A DNA stretch of 64,000 nucleotides from Welwitschia mirabilis (Eukaryota > Gnetophyta > Gnetopsida > Welwitschiales). This document shows positions 36,836 through 48,559 of this stretch, one piece after another. The position numbers and the translations under genes are program-made. Location of the stretch: positions 23,910,359-23,974,358 of the forward strand of contig JBOZIK010000001.1 in NCBI GenBank assembly GCA_051453625.1. The letters are read 5' to 3'. Position 1 is the first letter of the stretch; each line of letters begins with the position of its first letter. The notes under the pieces were generated by a model that was not told where the DNA came from, made no database searches, and was given only the letters and a program-made list of their open reading frames with translations.

Positions 36836-38400
36836 ATGTTTTGAATGTGGTTTGTGGATGTAAAACACATAACATATGTTTTAAATCTACTTATTACTAA
36901 TGTGCAATCTTTCAATATCTAGCTTACATAAATATACTAGTATCGAGAATTAAATCCAATGTTATAAACTGGTAAGGAATTTTGATTTATCTATAAATTC
37001 AATTCATTCAAAAAAGAAGCTAAGTTTTGTTTGTATTTTAATTTAGTATGAAATTGAAATAATGATTCAACAATGAATCAAATGTAATGAATGTGGAATG
37101 GAAGAATTGAAATGCAATGAGATGGAAATAAAACACAATTCTTAATGTAATTAATTAACCAAGTTTACTATCTTCTTATCACTTAAATTAACCCTTATAT
37201 TCTATATTAAGATCAAAGTTAATCTACTTAAACTTTAATTTGATTCTAACATAAGACATAAGGTGGATAAGAAGAGTAATTAATAAAATACAAATTGACT
37301 TTATTGATCAAATTGTAATACATCGACTTGCAAGTAGTAATTCTTTAATGAAGAAGAAACCATCCAATATGAAAGCGAGCTCCTCTCAAAAGTCAAAATG
37401 AATCCCTTAATAAAATGAACTTCAATCATCATAAGATTATTTAGTGCTAAAAGGATGGCCAAAAGGGATGCCTAAGGAGGATATTCATAGCTTTGAATTA
37501 GCAGTTTGAAATATGGACAAGTATAAATTACACAGACATGAATCTTACTAATAAAGAAGTATAAGATTATTAATTTTTAAATAGATTTAAATGTGTCCTG
37601 GATTTTCGTCTAAAGACTATGCTGGATGAAGGTACTCTTTTCAATAAGTCTATTTTATGTCTCTGTCTAGTATAAATACTAATAGGCATCTACCTATCTC
37701 ATATAGAAAACTAGATGGATGAATGTGTGAATTACTAATAATCATCTGCCATGTCATGTCATATCATCCTTCACTGAAACTAACTCTTGTTGGCTAGTTA
37801 TCTGGTAAGATTTCTCTAAATTGTTAAGCATGGATGATTATTCCAAAATTATTCTAGAAAGATAGGCATCCAAATGCTTATGTCTCATTTATCATCTCCT
37901 AGATTTTTCCAAATGATTATCTAGATAAATCCTTTCTTCCTTAGTCTTAGCTCTTATCAACATCCCTTGGTCTAAAATTGGCTCTGAGATTTTCAACTCT
38001 CAAAATCATCTCTTAAAAACTTCATAAGTCATTGTACTCCCATAAGGTTTTCACAATGTTGTAACTAAAATTCCTCATAAATAGGATCCTTTAGAATCAT
38101 TAAATTATGAGTTGTCATTATTCCATTAGCAGGCTCAAGAAATAGGAAAGTCCTAAAAGCATCACAAAATAAATAACTTATGTTTAAAATCTATGCATTT
38201 TATGATTTTCATAATAGCCATGGATAATTATCATAAGTCCTTTAGAAACCTATCAATTTCGCATGGGAACATGTTCTAAAATACTATCAAATAAGGCCAA
38301 TTTTGCCTTGTAAAAAGGGTTTATTCATGGAACTTTCTAAGTTGTTAATAATTTACCTTCATATCCATATGCATGGTTTAAGTGAGGAACAAGATAATAA
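36836..38400 (-). repeat. 5' LTR of the minus-strand gypsy element (copy B), right edge unclear
   Basis: It follows the primer site on the side expected for a minus-strand element. Parts resemble 22690-23127 and 62740-63700, including AATG-rich runs (37070-37110 and 63010-63070) and a CATGTCATGTCATATCATCC stretch (37750) like the repeats at 63490. I could not fix the right edge. Confidence 0.5.
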
Positions 38401-38517
38401 GAGTGGTCCTAAATAGTGGAGTATTTGCTTTAAGGATAGAGTTTTCTTCCCCTTCAAATACCTAGTCTTTTCTTATTTTAATGTAATCAATGTTGTTTTC
38501 TATTTTCTTATTTTATA

Positions 38518-38760
38518 TGGATCACTATGAGGAATCTTATACTTGAACTACTTATTGCACTTCCTGATAGGATCACTATGAGGAATCTTATACTTGAACT
38601 ACTTTGNNNNNNNNNNNNNNNNNNNNNNNNNNNNNNNNNNNNNNNNNNNNNNNNNNNNNNNNNNNNNNNNNNNNNNNNNNNNNNNNNNNNNNNNNNNNNN
38701 NNNNNNTTGCACTTCCTGATAGGATCATTATGAGGAATCTTATACTTGAACTACTTTGCA
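38518..38760. repeat. About 51-bp tandem unit around a 100-N gap
   Basis: The unit GATCACTATGAGGAATCTTA, then TACTTGAACTAC, TTGCACTTCCTGATAG, occurs at about 38520 and 38571, and again after the gap at 38723. The gap is exactly 100 N. A true short tandem array is likely here, with an unknown copy number in the gap. Confidence 0.75.
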
Positions 38761-41700
38761 ATAACTATGGATTTGGTGATTAGATTGGGTGATTTTTTAT
38801 AGACCAATAATTCTTTACTACTTCTATTCATCCACATAATCTCATAGCCCTTTTGAAACTTTATTTGAAGTTTTTTTTTTAGCTACTTTACGTCCTTTAA
38901 TCATAATTCAATAAGGCATATACCTACTAATCCTATAATGAAGTGAATAAGAGATTTTTCATTCAATTATTAGAATTAGTATGTAAAGCCCTAAAACTTA
39001 TTTCATGCATAGAGAAGGCTAAAAATTTAGTATCTATGATTCTAAATAAAGTCTTTCAATAGCCTTATAGGAATGAGGTCTTTAAATTTTAAGATGTGAA
39101 TAGGTATAGTTGTAATGAAAACTTTCAAGAAGCTTGTTTAAGTTTTTTTTTGTTTTCTAAGTTTTACATTGTTGAAAAAACTTGGGATCAAATTAAAAGT
39201 AACTTTGAAATGATTATTAATGAATTATAGGTGGTAACACCCTAGATGGACCATCACAAGATGAGGTAATCAAAATCATTCAAAGTTTATAAGAGGATAG
39301 CAGTTTTATCCATCTATTCTTAATTATTTAGGGGTTAAGATTATAAGTATGTAGGTTAGTAATCACATGCTTCAAGGGAGGGTTTCTAATGTAGAGAAAA
39401 GCCTCTAAGCAATTTTGGCAAAGGATGTAAGGATTGGTCATAAGAAGAGATTCTTAAATTATTCTCTCAAGAGACTAAGCCAAGAAGACTTTGAAGCCTT
39501 CTACGCTAAGAATCAAGAATCGAAAAAGCACTTATTATCATCTACTTAATGTATTATGATGTTGTCAAATAATTACTATAGCAAGTCTATCATTCTGAAT
39601 TATTTAAGATATGACGACATGGATGGGAAAATTATCCCAAATCCCTTGGATTTCTCTTAAGAAATCCCATTCTTCCTAGGATAGAAATGGGTTTGATGAG
39701 GGATTTTTCCTCTCAATATTGGTCAATAAACCATTAAAATTATTTTTCTTTTTCTTGTTCTTTTTTTCTTTTTTCTACATTCCCTTCTTTATCGCTTGCT
39801 TGGTTATGTATCCTACATGGCAACTCCCTTTATCTTCCTAAAGAAAACTCTAATTATCACATACTCTTTTTTATTTAATAAAAATTATCTAAGAGCCTTT
39901 TTATGTAGTAAAAAAATGTTTATGGCTTGTTTTTTCTTTGATAACGATTATGACAATTTAACATCTTAATAATTATGAAATGGAATCTTATTTGATTTAT
40001 AATGATTGAAATCATAATAAAGAGAAAATAACTACATAACTGAAATAGAATTGAAAGAAATAAAGTGACTTCCATTCATTGATATTGAAAAGAATCTCCC
40101 TTTGCAACCACAAATAATCTTCATCAAGGAGAATAGTCTAATGTAATAGACTAACTAGAAGGGTATACCTTTTAGGTCTTTCCTTTAAGACCACTAAGTG
40201 GTAAGGCCAGGTCTATTAAGATTTGAAACCAACTTGTTGAATGCCCTATACCTTAACTAGGCCATCCTTTTAATGTTAACGAAGGATTGTGAATTAGATT
40301 TGTGCCTTTTCATTAGAATCATATCACTTGAATAAATAATTACAACTACTTACTTAATTAATATGAGCATTAAATTACTACATGATTAATTAATATTAAC
40401 TCATTTAATTCATAACAAATACCATTTTTATTCAATGAGTCATTTTATTAAACAACTAATTAGCTTCCTCTCAATAATAAGTTTTGTGACATATGAGATA
40501 TAGTATTCATATTATTACATGTATGCTTTGATAGTGTTGGCTTAAATAATTGCTAACATGACTTCTTGTAAGAAAGCATGTGCATGATTCCCTTGAGGTT
40601 TTATTCACATGGATTATTTGTTCAAAGAGTCAATAAAACCAAGGTTAGAGAGGTATAATATTTCTTCCGCTACTTACTAGGCTTGTAATCAAGGATGACA
40701 TTTCATTTAAGAACATGGAAGGGTATTGTGTAAAAGTACCAAAACTAAAGATCATACATCAGAGTAGTGCTAAGGAAGAAGTGCATATGGGAAAGGAAGA
40801 AAAGTCCCACATGTGAGGGATGGTTCTGTAACTAAGAGATTACCAATAGATAGTTAGGTGTTAAGAGCTAAAGCTACAGTTGTTTGAGCCAGAGTAATAG
40901 TGGATGCAAGCCTAGGTAAAGTAGAAAAGGTTAGCTAAGAGCCATAGGCAAGAGATAGACATATTACCTACTTAAGAATTCATTAATGTCTCCATTGATT
41001 AGGGATTATTACACTTTGTTGTTAGCATACATTTGTTTATTAGGCCTTATATATAGCCATTAGACCTAATATCTTGTTCATTATCATGTGATAAGAAATT
41101 CAAATGCAGCATTAGGCCAAATTACATGGACATCATGAGTTAGAACATAGTTTTAGAGTAATGTTTTGGCGTTTGTTTAGAGCGTTTTGGTTGGAGTCAT
41201 GTGAGATTAATACTTATAAAGATTGTGAGAGTTTCAATCTAGCTGAGGCACTCATCCTATGTCTTGTTTATTCTATATAGCCAGTTAGAGGGATTAGACC
41301 TAGGTAGTAGGTCTATTGTTGAATGTGCAACTAGTTGAATTACAATGTAGGGGCTTCAAATGTTGTGAAATAAAGTCATTTAAATGTCATAGCTAAATAG
41401 TGCCTTTTGCTAAGGGATATTAGGGTAATGGTTGCATTGGTAATACTTGACTTCATTGTAAACATGTTTGACTCTTTTCATGTTGTTGTTACACTAGGAT
41501 TTCAATGAATTTGTTGGTTAGGTGAGGCTTAGTCATTAGTCTAAAATGGCTTATGTCGTCATTGCACCAAGATTTCAAGGCATTTATTGGTTGGATGAAG
41601 TTTAGTGGTTGCTCTAAATTTGCTTAGGTCTATTCTAGGATGATGTAGCTTGTTCTCAAGCATGTGCTCAATTCACAACTAAATAGCCAAATGAAGGCTT

Positions 41701-41930
41701 CATCTGTAAACTTTGCCAAGAAAACTTCAATCATCTATAACGTTTCACGATAATGATGGTTCACACAATATATAAGACAACATTGTTATGTTAATAATTT
41801 CTTGCTCTTTTATTATGTAAACTGGAAGTCCAGCCCTTTGGTTATATGGGTGAGTCCTTTATGGCTCCATAAACATCTCATGTTGTGATATCAATGCCTG
41901 AACAAATCATTCTTAACCACAATCATTAAT
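38761..41930. other. 3.2 kb with no recognisable gene
   Basis: Mostly AT-rich sequence with stops in all frames. Around 39400-39530 one plus-strand frame reads LKRLSQEDFEAFYAKNQESK without stops. It could be a worn gag or a chance run. An imperfect tandem repeat lies at 41475-41630. No LTR pair was found. Confidence 0.4.
41475..41630. repeat. Imperfect tandem pair, about 74 bp
   Basis: GTTGTTACACTAGGATTTCA and the following 50 bases recur about 74 bp on as GTCATTGCACCAAGATTTCA, with mainly C/T and G/A changes. Confidence 0.65.
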
Positions 41931-42420
41931 GTGTGGTCGTGAGTTCCATTGTGGGTTAACCATGGAAGCAAGCAAACGTGTTATGAGCTTAATTCGAGTA
42001 GTCACTCTTGCTCCACGTGACAAGACCAGCCGAAAGTGCAGGAGTTTCAAAAGTAAGCATATCAATACCCTAAGGAAAACTAATATGTAGCGTTGGTTTC
42101 AGATGAAAGACTTGAATTTCAAAAAAAAATCAAAGCTTCCATAGCATAGTGGTAGTGCGTTCGCTTCGTAAGCGAAAGGTCGCGAGTTCGATCCTCGCTG
42201 GGAGCTGTAAACTTCCTTATTTAATCAAGGTTAGGCTTTTGGCTCGGGTTTAGTGTTAAAAAGGAAGGCCCTACGTTGTAGACTTCCTTATTCAATCAGT
42301 GGCCTTGTGGGGACTTTTGTTGTGACATCGTTTTTGCACAGTCGATAGTCTTCGTTCCCTGTGTATTCGTGGAAACATGGGAAGCCAGATTTTAAGGTTG
42401 ATTAGGGGTTATGTTAACAG
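41930..42420. other. CpG-retaining flank of the tRNA gene
   Basis: CpG dinucleotides (for example GGTCGTGAG, AATTCGAGT, CCACGTGAC, GCCGAAAG) are frequent here while they are rare over most of the window. A short direct repeat, GTAAACTTCCTTATTTAATC and GTAGACTTCCTTATTCAATC, sits at 42207 and 42278. No protein gene is visible. Confidence 0.6.
42135..42206 (+). tRNA. tRNA-Thr (anticodon CGT)
   Basis: A complete 72-nt cloverleaf can be drawn. The acceptor GCTTCCA (42135-42141) pairs with TGGGAGC (42199-42205) with one G-T pair, and the discriminator is T. The anticodon stem TTCGC/GCGAA encloses loop TTCGTAA with anticodon CGT at 42167-42169, reading ACG (Thr). The T stem GCGAG/CTCGC encloses TTCGATC. 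The internal A box (TAGCATAGTGG) and B box (AGTTCGATCC) fit RNA polymerase III promoters. A CAA lies just upstream, as is common in plants. No strong T-run follows at once. No CCA is encoded. All stems are intact although the surrounding genome is decayed, so the gene is probably functional or young. Confidence 0.93.
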
Positions 42421-43186
42421 ACATCACCTGAAGGTGCTTTGCCGGAGGAGTCATTCATTCACAGCCTTAGTAGCCGGGAATGAGGCAGACGGTCACTCCG
42501 GGAAGCCTATCTGAGTGGACAGCCGGGAAGTCTAGCGTAACCAGAAGGCATCTGCAAGCAAGTCGTGTTCCGGCAGTTCTCAACGAGTCCCCGGGCGAGT
42601 TGGGTGTCTGGCTAGAGTGTGGTTTAGTACTGCCATGACGCGGGGAACCCTCGTGGTAGTTATAGAAGGCCTTAGCTTTCTTAAGGTAAACCCCCAGGAG
42701 AGCAGCGCCTCCCTCTAAGGGTAAAGTCAGCCAGCGGCTCCGGCGATGACAACTCCTGGACCGGTTGGTATTGCGGGAAGTGCGGGGCGTTTGGTGACCT
42801 CACGAGTGGTGTTACAATCAGTAAGACGGGTCCTTTTCATATTATGAATCGACGACGGGATTCTTTCTGTACCTTCTCGCTTCCGTATACACGGCGCCCA
42901 GAGGTGGTCTTCACCGAATCTGAACCTACGCTAACAACGAGCGGTACGTTGGCCACGGCCACGGTCCACAACCAAGCAGGAGTGAGGACAGAGACCTGCA
43001 GACGTACACTGCTTGGAAGACTGACAGCACAAGACCGCGTAAAAATGTGTCCGATACTACAGGCGCATGCGCCTTCTTACCTGAGCATGCCACCGCCGAC
43101 ACCTCTCTGCGCGTATCCCGGATCAGTCTGAGCCGGCTCACTTTCGCCTAAAATTGATGGCTGATATCGCAGGGGACTCTTTACCA
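42420..43186. other. GC-rich foreign-looking block, possibly mitochondrial
   Basis: In the line 42481-42540 I count 35 of 60 bases as G or C, against roughly 30% in most of the window. CpG is common and there is no deamination pattern. Open frames of 95 codons (42844-43131, plus) and 71 codons (42926-43141, minus) overlap and look like chance. The stretch 42640-42740 has the feel of a plant mitochondrial group II intron, but I see no domain V and cannot confirm this. Alternatives are recent horizontal or contaminant DNA, or a young repeat. It abuts a truncated LTR at about 43187. Confidence 0.5.
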
Positions 43187-43407
43187 AAGGTATAGAAAAA
43201 CAGAATAATTCTACAATCATAAAAAAACGAAATTCTTTTATTGGCTTAATCTTTTTTACATATCGAAAATTCCGATTTATCTATTGTAGATGGCAACGCG
43301 TTACAGAATATGAAATGTTTGTAAAAACTTAGGCTTTATCATTTTTGTGTCTAAGTCTTACAAGTTTTAGGTAATAAATCTTATTTAGGTGTTGAACATC
43401 CATGTTA
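43187..43407 (-). repeat. Truncated 3' LTR of the outer gypsy element
   Basis: Positions 43306-43407 align with 58815-58920 (shared AACTTAGGCTTTATCATTTT) and 43190-43220 aligns with 58660-58690. The expected remaining 160 bp or so, matching 58501-58660, are absent. The GC-rich block lies there instead. Purine-rich GAAGAAAAG precedes the LTR on the minus strand. Confidence 0.75.
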
Positions 43408-43879
43408 GAACTTTTCTTCATAAAATGCAGCTTGACCTCAACCACACAAACTGCACAGCTATGTAAGTGGTTTTTTACTATCACTATTATACTTAGGAAA
43501 CTGATTTTTATTTACACCTTTTGTACTTTTCCTCATTACAATCTTTTCGTCATTTTCATAAGATTTCAATGTGTTCTTGTATACCTATAACGGCATGTGC
43601 ATCATGACTTTAGTTCGTAGATCCAACCACTCTTGAACATTAGAGACATTACTGGTAGTTAGTGGTTGAAGCATGTGCGACACATAGGTAGTGACTAGTT
43701 TGATTGTAATAACTAAGCGTTATCCCTTGCTTTATTTGCAACATTGAACATTTACACATTCTCACTCTTCTTGAGAGGTTTATCTCATAATTATTATTTG
43801 ATATCTTTGTAACAATACAAAATGGCCTAATCCTTTGAGTTAATAGCTTCTAGTGTTGTTTGCATTCTCTTCTTGCATC

Positions 43880-45000
43880 TAGCCTCAACATCACACACAT
43901 AGAAATTCACCCCCCATCTGTGTTTATTCACTATAAAAGCACACTACAACTTTATAAGTTCAATTTTAAAAGAGATTTCTTCTTCTTCTAATTTTTGAAT
44001 GTAGCTTCATCATTTCTTCTACAAATGTTGACCTTTTTGATTCATTCAAAATTGAATCTGCTAATTGATCTAGCATTCTTGAAAGGTTGCTTTGCACTAC
44101 TTCAAATGGTTTTATGCCAAGACTTCTGCTTTATAAATAAAAGTGATGCTTGAAATAACTTTTGGTTCCAATCTTTCGTATTCTTCTAGCATAAATAATG
44201 AAGTTGATTTTCCAAACTTACATTTATAACCTGTAGTTTCCCTTTAGTTTGCAGGTGATAAACGATGCTAAAATCTTGCCTATTACCCAATTATTGCCAC
44301 AATCCACGCCAAAATGTAATTATGAATGTAACCTGTCCATTTGAAATAATGCTTCTGGGCATTCCATTGTATCTTATAATCTCTTTAATACCTAAGAAAT
44401 ATACTTAACATTTCATAACTTCTTATAAATAACAAAATGTGCTATTTTAGAAAAACAACCAACTATTACCATGATTCAATCATTTCCTAATTTGCTACAT
44501 GGTAAAACATATGAAAAATTTAATACCAATTTTTTCCCATGGAGCTTCTACTACAAGTAGTGGAATACATACTAGCATTTTTTGTAGTCTCTCTTGCATG
44601 TTGATAAATTATATGACATCTTACAGATTCACTACTCTCACTTTTCATTTTGGGCTAATAGTAATGTTTGTTATAAAGGTGGTAGTCTTTCCTTAGCCAC
44701 AGTGCTCAGTTAATCATCTAACATGCCTCTTCTCTATCAGTTTTTATTTAAGAGGTCCTCTTGAAATGCATTATTTTTAATCCTTATATAGATAATTAGC
44801 TTTCTTTTGAAAACCTACAGAGTCTTTTCCACTTCCCAACTCTATCCATATCCATCAAAGTCTAGATTTTCATCATACTTCATATCCTTCCTCTTAAATG
44901 CTTCTACTACTATCTTCATAACCACATTACATTCCTACTAAGTACACCTATCATTATATTTTGTTTTCACCTTTTATGTTTTAATACAAAGTGGAAATTT
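43880..45000 (-). pseudogene. Integrase remnant of the outer element
   Basis: The minus strand around 44400-44500 reads IMVIVGCFSKIAHFVIYKKL, then after a stop a DTMECPEALFQ block. This fits the integrase core (IMVVVDRFSKMAHFIPC in plant chromoviruses). The Asp in VDRF is replaced by Gly, so a catalytic residue is lost. Confidence 0.8.
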
Positions 45001-45099
45001 TGTATATGTTCCATCCACCTAATTTATTTGAGAGATTTTAGATTGCTTTTGAATAAACTATAGAGACCAATGGTCTAAATACAAAATGACTTGTTTATG

Positions 45100-45340
45100 T
45101 AAAGGATAATGTTACCACCTTTTCAATGCTTACAAAACTGCATAAACTTCTTTTTCAGAGATAGAATATTTACGCTCACTTTCATTTAGTCTTTCATTGT
45201 AATATGCAATTGGTTTTCTTTCTTGTAATAGAACTCCATTAATGGCTTTACTATTTGCATCACATTCAACTTGGAAAACTTTATTAAATTTTAAAAGCAC
45301 CAACATATAGATTCCCCCAATGTTTTCTTCAATTCTTGAA
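45100..45340 (-). pseudogene. RNase H remnant of the outer element
   Basis: A 78-codon open minus-strand stretch (45130-45366) contains FQVECDANSKAINGVLLQE, PIAYYNERLNESE and KYSISEKEVYAVL. These are the first three conserved blocks of the gypsy RNase H, with the catalytic Asp in ECDA. It is the best-preserved coding piece of this element. Confidence 0.92.
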
Positions 45341-45379
45341 AGCTTATTTAAGATTTCTTTGTCCATTGAAATGATCCCT

Positions 45380-45836
45380 TATTCATTTGTCTAGCTATGT
45401 TTGTTATATCTATTTCTCTATGAATAAGTCTCCATTTAAACATCTAGTAAAAACATGCAAGACCTAAGAATGCTCTCAATCTTGTGCATTCTTAGGTGCT
45501 GATAATTTAGCACTAGCTCTTGTTCTTTTTGGATTAACTCTGAATACATGTTTTGATAAAACAAAACCTAAATAGATGAGCTATTTCTTTATGAATTCAC
45601 ATTTCTCTATATTTAATGGAAATCACAGTTCTTTTCATATTCTTCTAATTAATCACAAATTGTTTTATGCAAAAATATCATCAAGAAATACAATAACAAA
45701 GTAATTTAAGTAGGGTTTTAGTACCTCATTCATTAGTTGCATGTACATTCTTGGAGCATTGTTTAGCTAAAATAAAACAATCATTCATTCATATAGTCCA
45801 TTAGGTGTTGAAAATTATTCTTCCAATCATGTCCCT
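45380..45836 (-). pseudogene. Reverse transcriptase, second half (outer element)
   Basis: Between the nested element and RNase H the minus strand carries frameshifted pieces of the RT palm. NAP-like and MNEVL-like pieces sit near 45720-45770. The catalytic YxDD region is at about 45640-45700 and is decayed. The reading matches what should follow the piece at 56257-56520. Confidence 0.7.
45832..45836. repeat. Left target-site duplication (TCCCT)
   Basis: An identical 5-mer lies at 56252-56256 on the other side of the nested element. Both fall within the RT coding of the outer element. Confidence 0.9.
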
Positions 45837-47043
45837 TAATTGATGTAGTATAATGAATTGGATTTAAAGCTTAGTTTTTACTTAGCTATCATTCTTCCTC
45901 AGAGATAACATGGGTTTAGGTTCAGAATTGCACTAACTAAATTGTAATGCAAGTGATAAATTTTAAGAAAAAGGGAATACAAAAAAGAGATGATTTTTAT
46001 AATTGGGTTTGAACTCTGTCTTGAGAAAGGAGGCAAGCAAATTAGCTCTAAGGTATCATCGATTCATCCTTAAGCAATCTCTTACTCTAATGTTATCTAA
46101 TCATCTTTNNNNNNNNNNNNNNNNNNNNNNNNNNNNNNNNNNNNNNNNNNNNNNNNNNNNNNNNNNNNNNNNNNNNNNNNNNNNNNNNNNNNNNNNNNNN
46201 NNNNNNNNNNNNNNNNNNNNNNNNNNNNNNNNNNNNNNNNNNNNNNNNNNNNNNNNNNNNNNNNNNNNNNNNNNNNNNNNNNNNNNNNNNNNNNNNNNNN
46301 NNNNNNNNNNACTTGATAATTAAAGTAGTTACTTAAGCATTCCAATTATAATATTACTCATGAACTAAAATCAAAGGAAAAAAACTTTTGCATTACAAAA
46401 AGGAACAACTTTATAGCAAAGGAAGAAAGAAGCAAAAAAAACTCTTCAACAATCCTCAAAGACTAGCTCACTCCCCTAAAGAGTCACTTAGAAAGCAATC
46501 ACAAGTTGATGCTTTAAGGTTCTACAATTCTCCAAGCCAAAGATGATACAATGAATGCTTATGATGATACCAATACTTGACTCCAGAGTGCTGCAACTGC
46601 TGCCAACCACTGACTATGTCATGTCTCTCTACCGTCATCCTAATTAACCCTACCAAATTTTGCTCTCCAAGTCCTCGTCATCACTACCACTTGGTGTTAA
46701 GAATGTAATTCATTTATGATGTAGAATTAGATCAAGCTCATAACTACATTTTACCTCATTTTTCATGATAAGTCAGAAACATGAATTTAAAGGTAATCAA
46801 CATAGAGAGGTTAGTGGCTTTAGTAGTCCTAAATAGTGGCACTGGTGTTTTGGCTTTCATGATCGTGAGATTAAGTGATGTCCTTCAGTTATGCTTAAGC
46901 AACCTAAAAATGTCATGAAAAATAGTTAAGTCCATAATCAATAAAAGACAAGGTTTTATGATGAAATCGATGATATTAATGTCTTTTGTTAAGGTTAATT
47001 AGTCATTTAACTTAATTGTAATGTCAATTTTTATATATTAACA
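45837..47043 (-). repeat. 3' LTR of the nested Athila-like element
   Basis: Aligns with 54921-56251. It carries a 202-N gap (46109-46310) and lacks a segment of about 120 bp present in the partner (55620-55745). On the plus strand it runs from TAATTGATG to TTAACA, so the minus-strand LTR starts TGTTAA. Confidence 0.9.
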
Positions 47044-48500
47044 GACCTTCTAACTAGTCTTTTGCTAGTACCTTAGTGAAAGATAATAACAAATGATTAA
47101 ACATGGAAAATTTTTCAAAGTCGAATACATGTTCAGTGTGAAAAGGGTCTAATTTTAAAACTTTTATGATCAATTTTAAGTAATTAAGGCATCAAAGAAA
47201 AAACCTTTAGTGAAAAACAAGATGCCATACCTCCTAACCAAAACTAAACTTTGTCCTCAAAGTTTATGGTAAAAACATTTAACTCATTTGAAAACATTAG
47301 CTAGAATCGCAGAGAGTTCTTTTATTGAAAGCCATGCAACTAAGCTAAGAACTAACTATAGAAAAAAGCAAATAGAATGAAAAAATTATCTATAGTGAAA
47401 TAATGCTAAGTGAAAGATCGATTGATAAAAATGCTTTATGCCTTGAAAAAGTAAAGTGGAGTGAAATGAAGTGAAATGGAGATGATAAATGCATCAATTA
47501 GACTTAAAAAATAAACTATTGAATAAAAGAGTAAACTATTCTACGTTATCTCTTTATTATATTTTTGTATTTTTAGTTGATCATGATATCAACCAAGTAA
47601 AGTCTTAACCAAGTAACTTATATGAATTTAAGAAATTGATGCAAATTCTAAGTATAACAGTTAAGAAACAATGGTTCACATAAAAGCTCCAATTCCCACT
47701 TTTTCCTTCCTTATTTTTCATTTCTACCTTTGCATATGTCCTTAGTATTATGTCTTTGAATCACATTGAGCATCTAATATTATGAAATGTTTTTCCAACA
47801 GAGTTAAGCATGTTGTATTTTTATAAATTAGTGTTGCATTGCCAGTGAGCGTTTATAGCCCCAATGCAATTGAACATGTTGCAATTAGATCATTAGGGCT
47901 AGATTACTAGTAGATGTTCATAACCTTAGTGTAGTTAACTAAACCCAAGTAAGTAATTAATGTTATGTGCTTTTGGAGAAGAGATATATTATTTTCTTTT
48001 CTTCATCTTCTCATAGTGATTTTTATGCACATTAGGGATCATCGGCTCATTAGCCTAATCAAGTCAAATCTTCTACCCATTAAAGGATTTTTAGCTAAGA
48101 AATTCATGTGAAGGTAAATCCCACCTTTTCAACCAAGTTTTACTAAAACCGAAGACCCTAAGCAAATGCGTTCTTAACCAACATACTTATAATAAGCATA
48201 CTTTTTCTTAAAATGTCATAGTAAACTTGATCTTTAACTATTACTTTGTTGATAATCTGATCGCTTACTATTGATTTTTTTTAAGGGCCTTTAAATTGAA
48301 TTAGTAAGACTTATAAATTCATAATTCACTAGAATAGACAGATGATAGTACTTTTTGGATTTTCTATTAGAAATGCTTATGAGGCAAAACCTTCTTAATT
48401 AAGAGTGGTCCTTCTCACTTAGCGACTAGTTTATATGGGAAAAGATGTAAGCATGAGTTATAAAGCAAAACTAGTTCTTCCTCCTTAAAAGTTTTTCTAA
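47044..48500. other. Post-pol tract of the nested element
   Basis: Between the 3' LTR and the end of integrase there is about 1.4 kb of AT-rich sequence with stops in all frames. In Athila elements an env-like frame can lie here. I see none. Confidence 0.45.
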
Positions 48501-48559
48501 GAATACATTGATCATAGAATTTCTTCATCCTCTCTTTGTTTACTCTCATGTTTTCGTAG

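Noticed and set aside
42844-43131. 95-codon plus-strand frame in the GC-rich block
   Set aside because: It overlaps a 71-codon frame on the other strand, has no recognisable domain, and frames of this length arise easily in GC-rich DNA where stops are rare.
42420-43186. Group II intron call for the GC-rich block
   Set aside because: I could not find a domain V hairpin or convincing intron ends, so only a possible organellar origin is reported.
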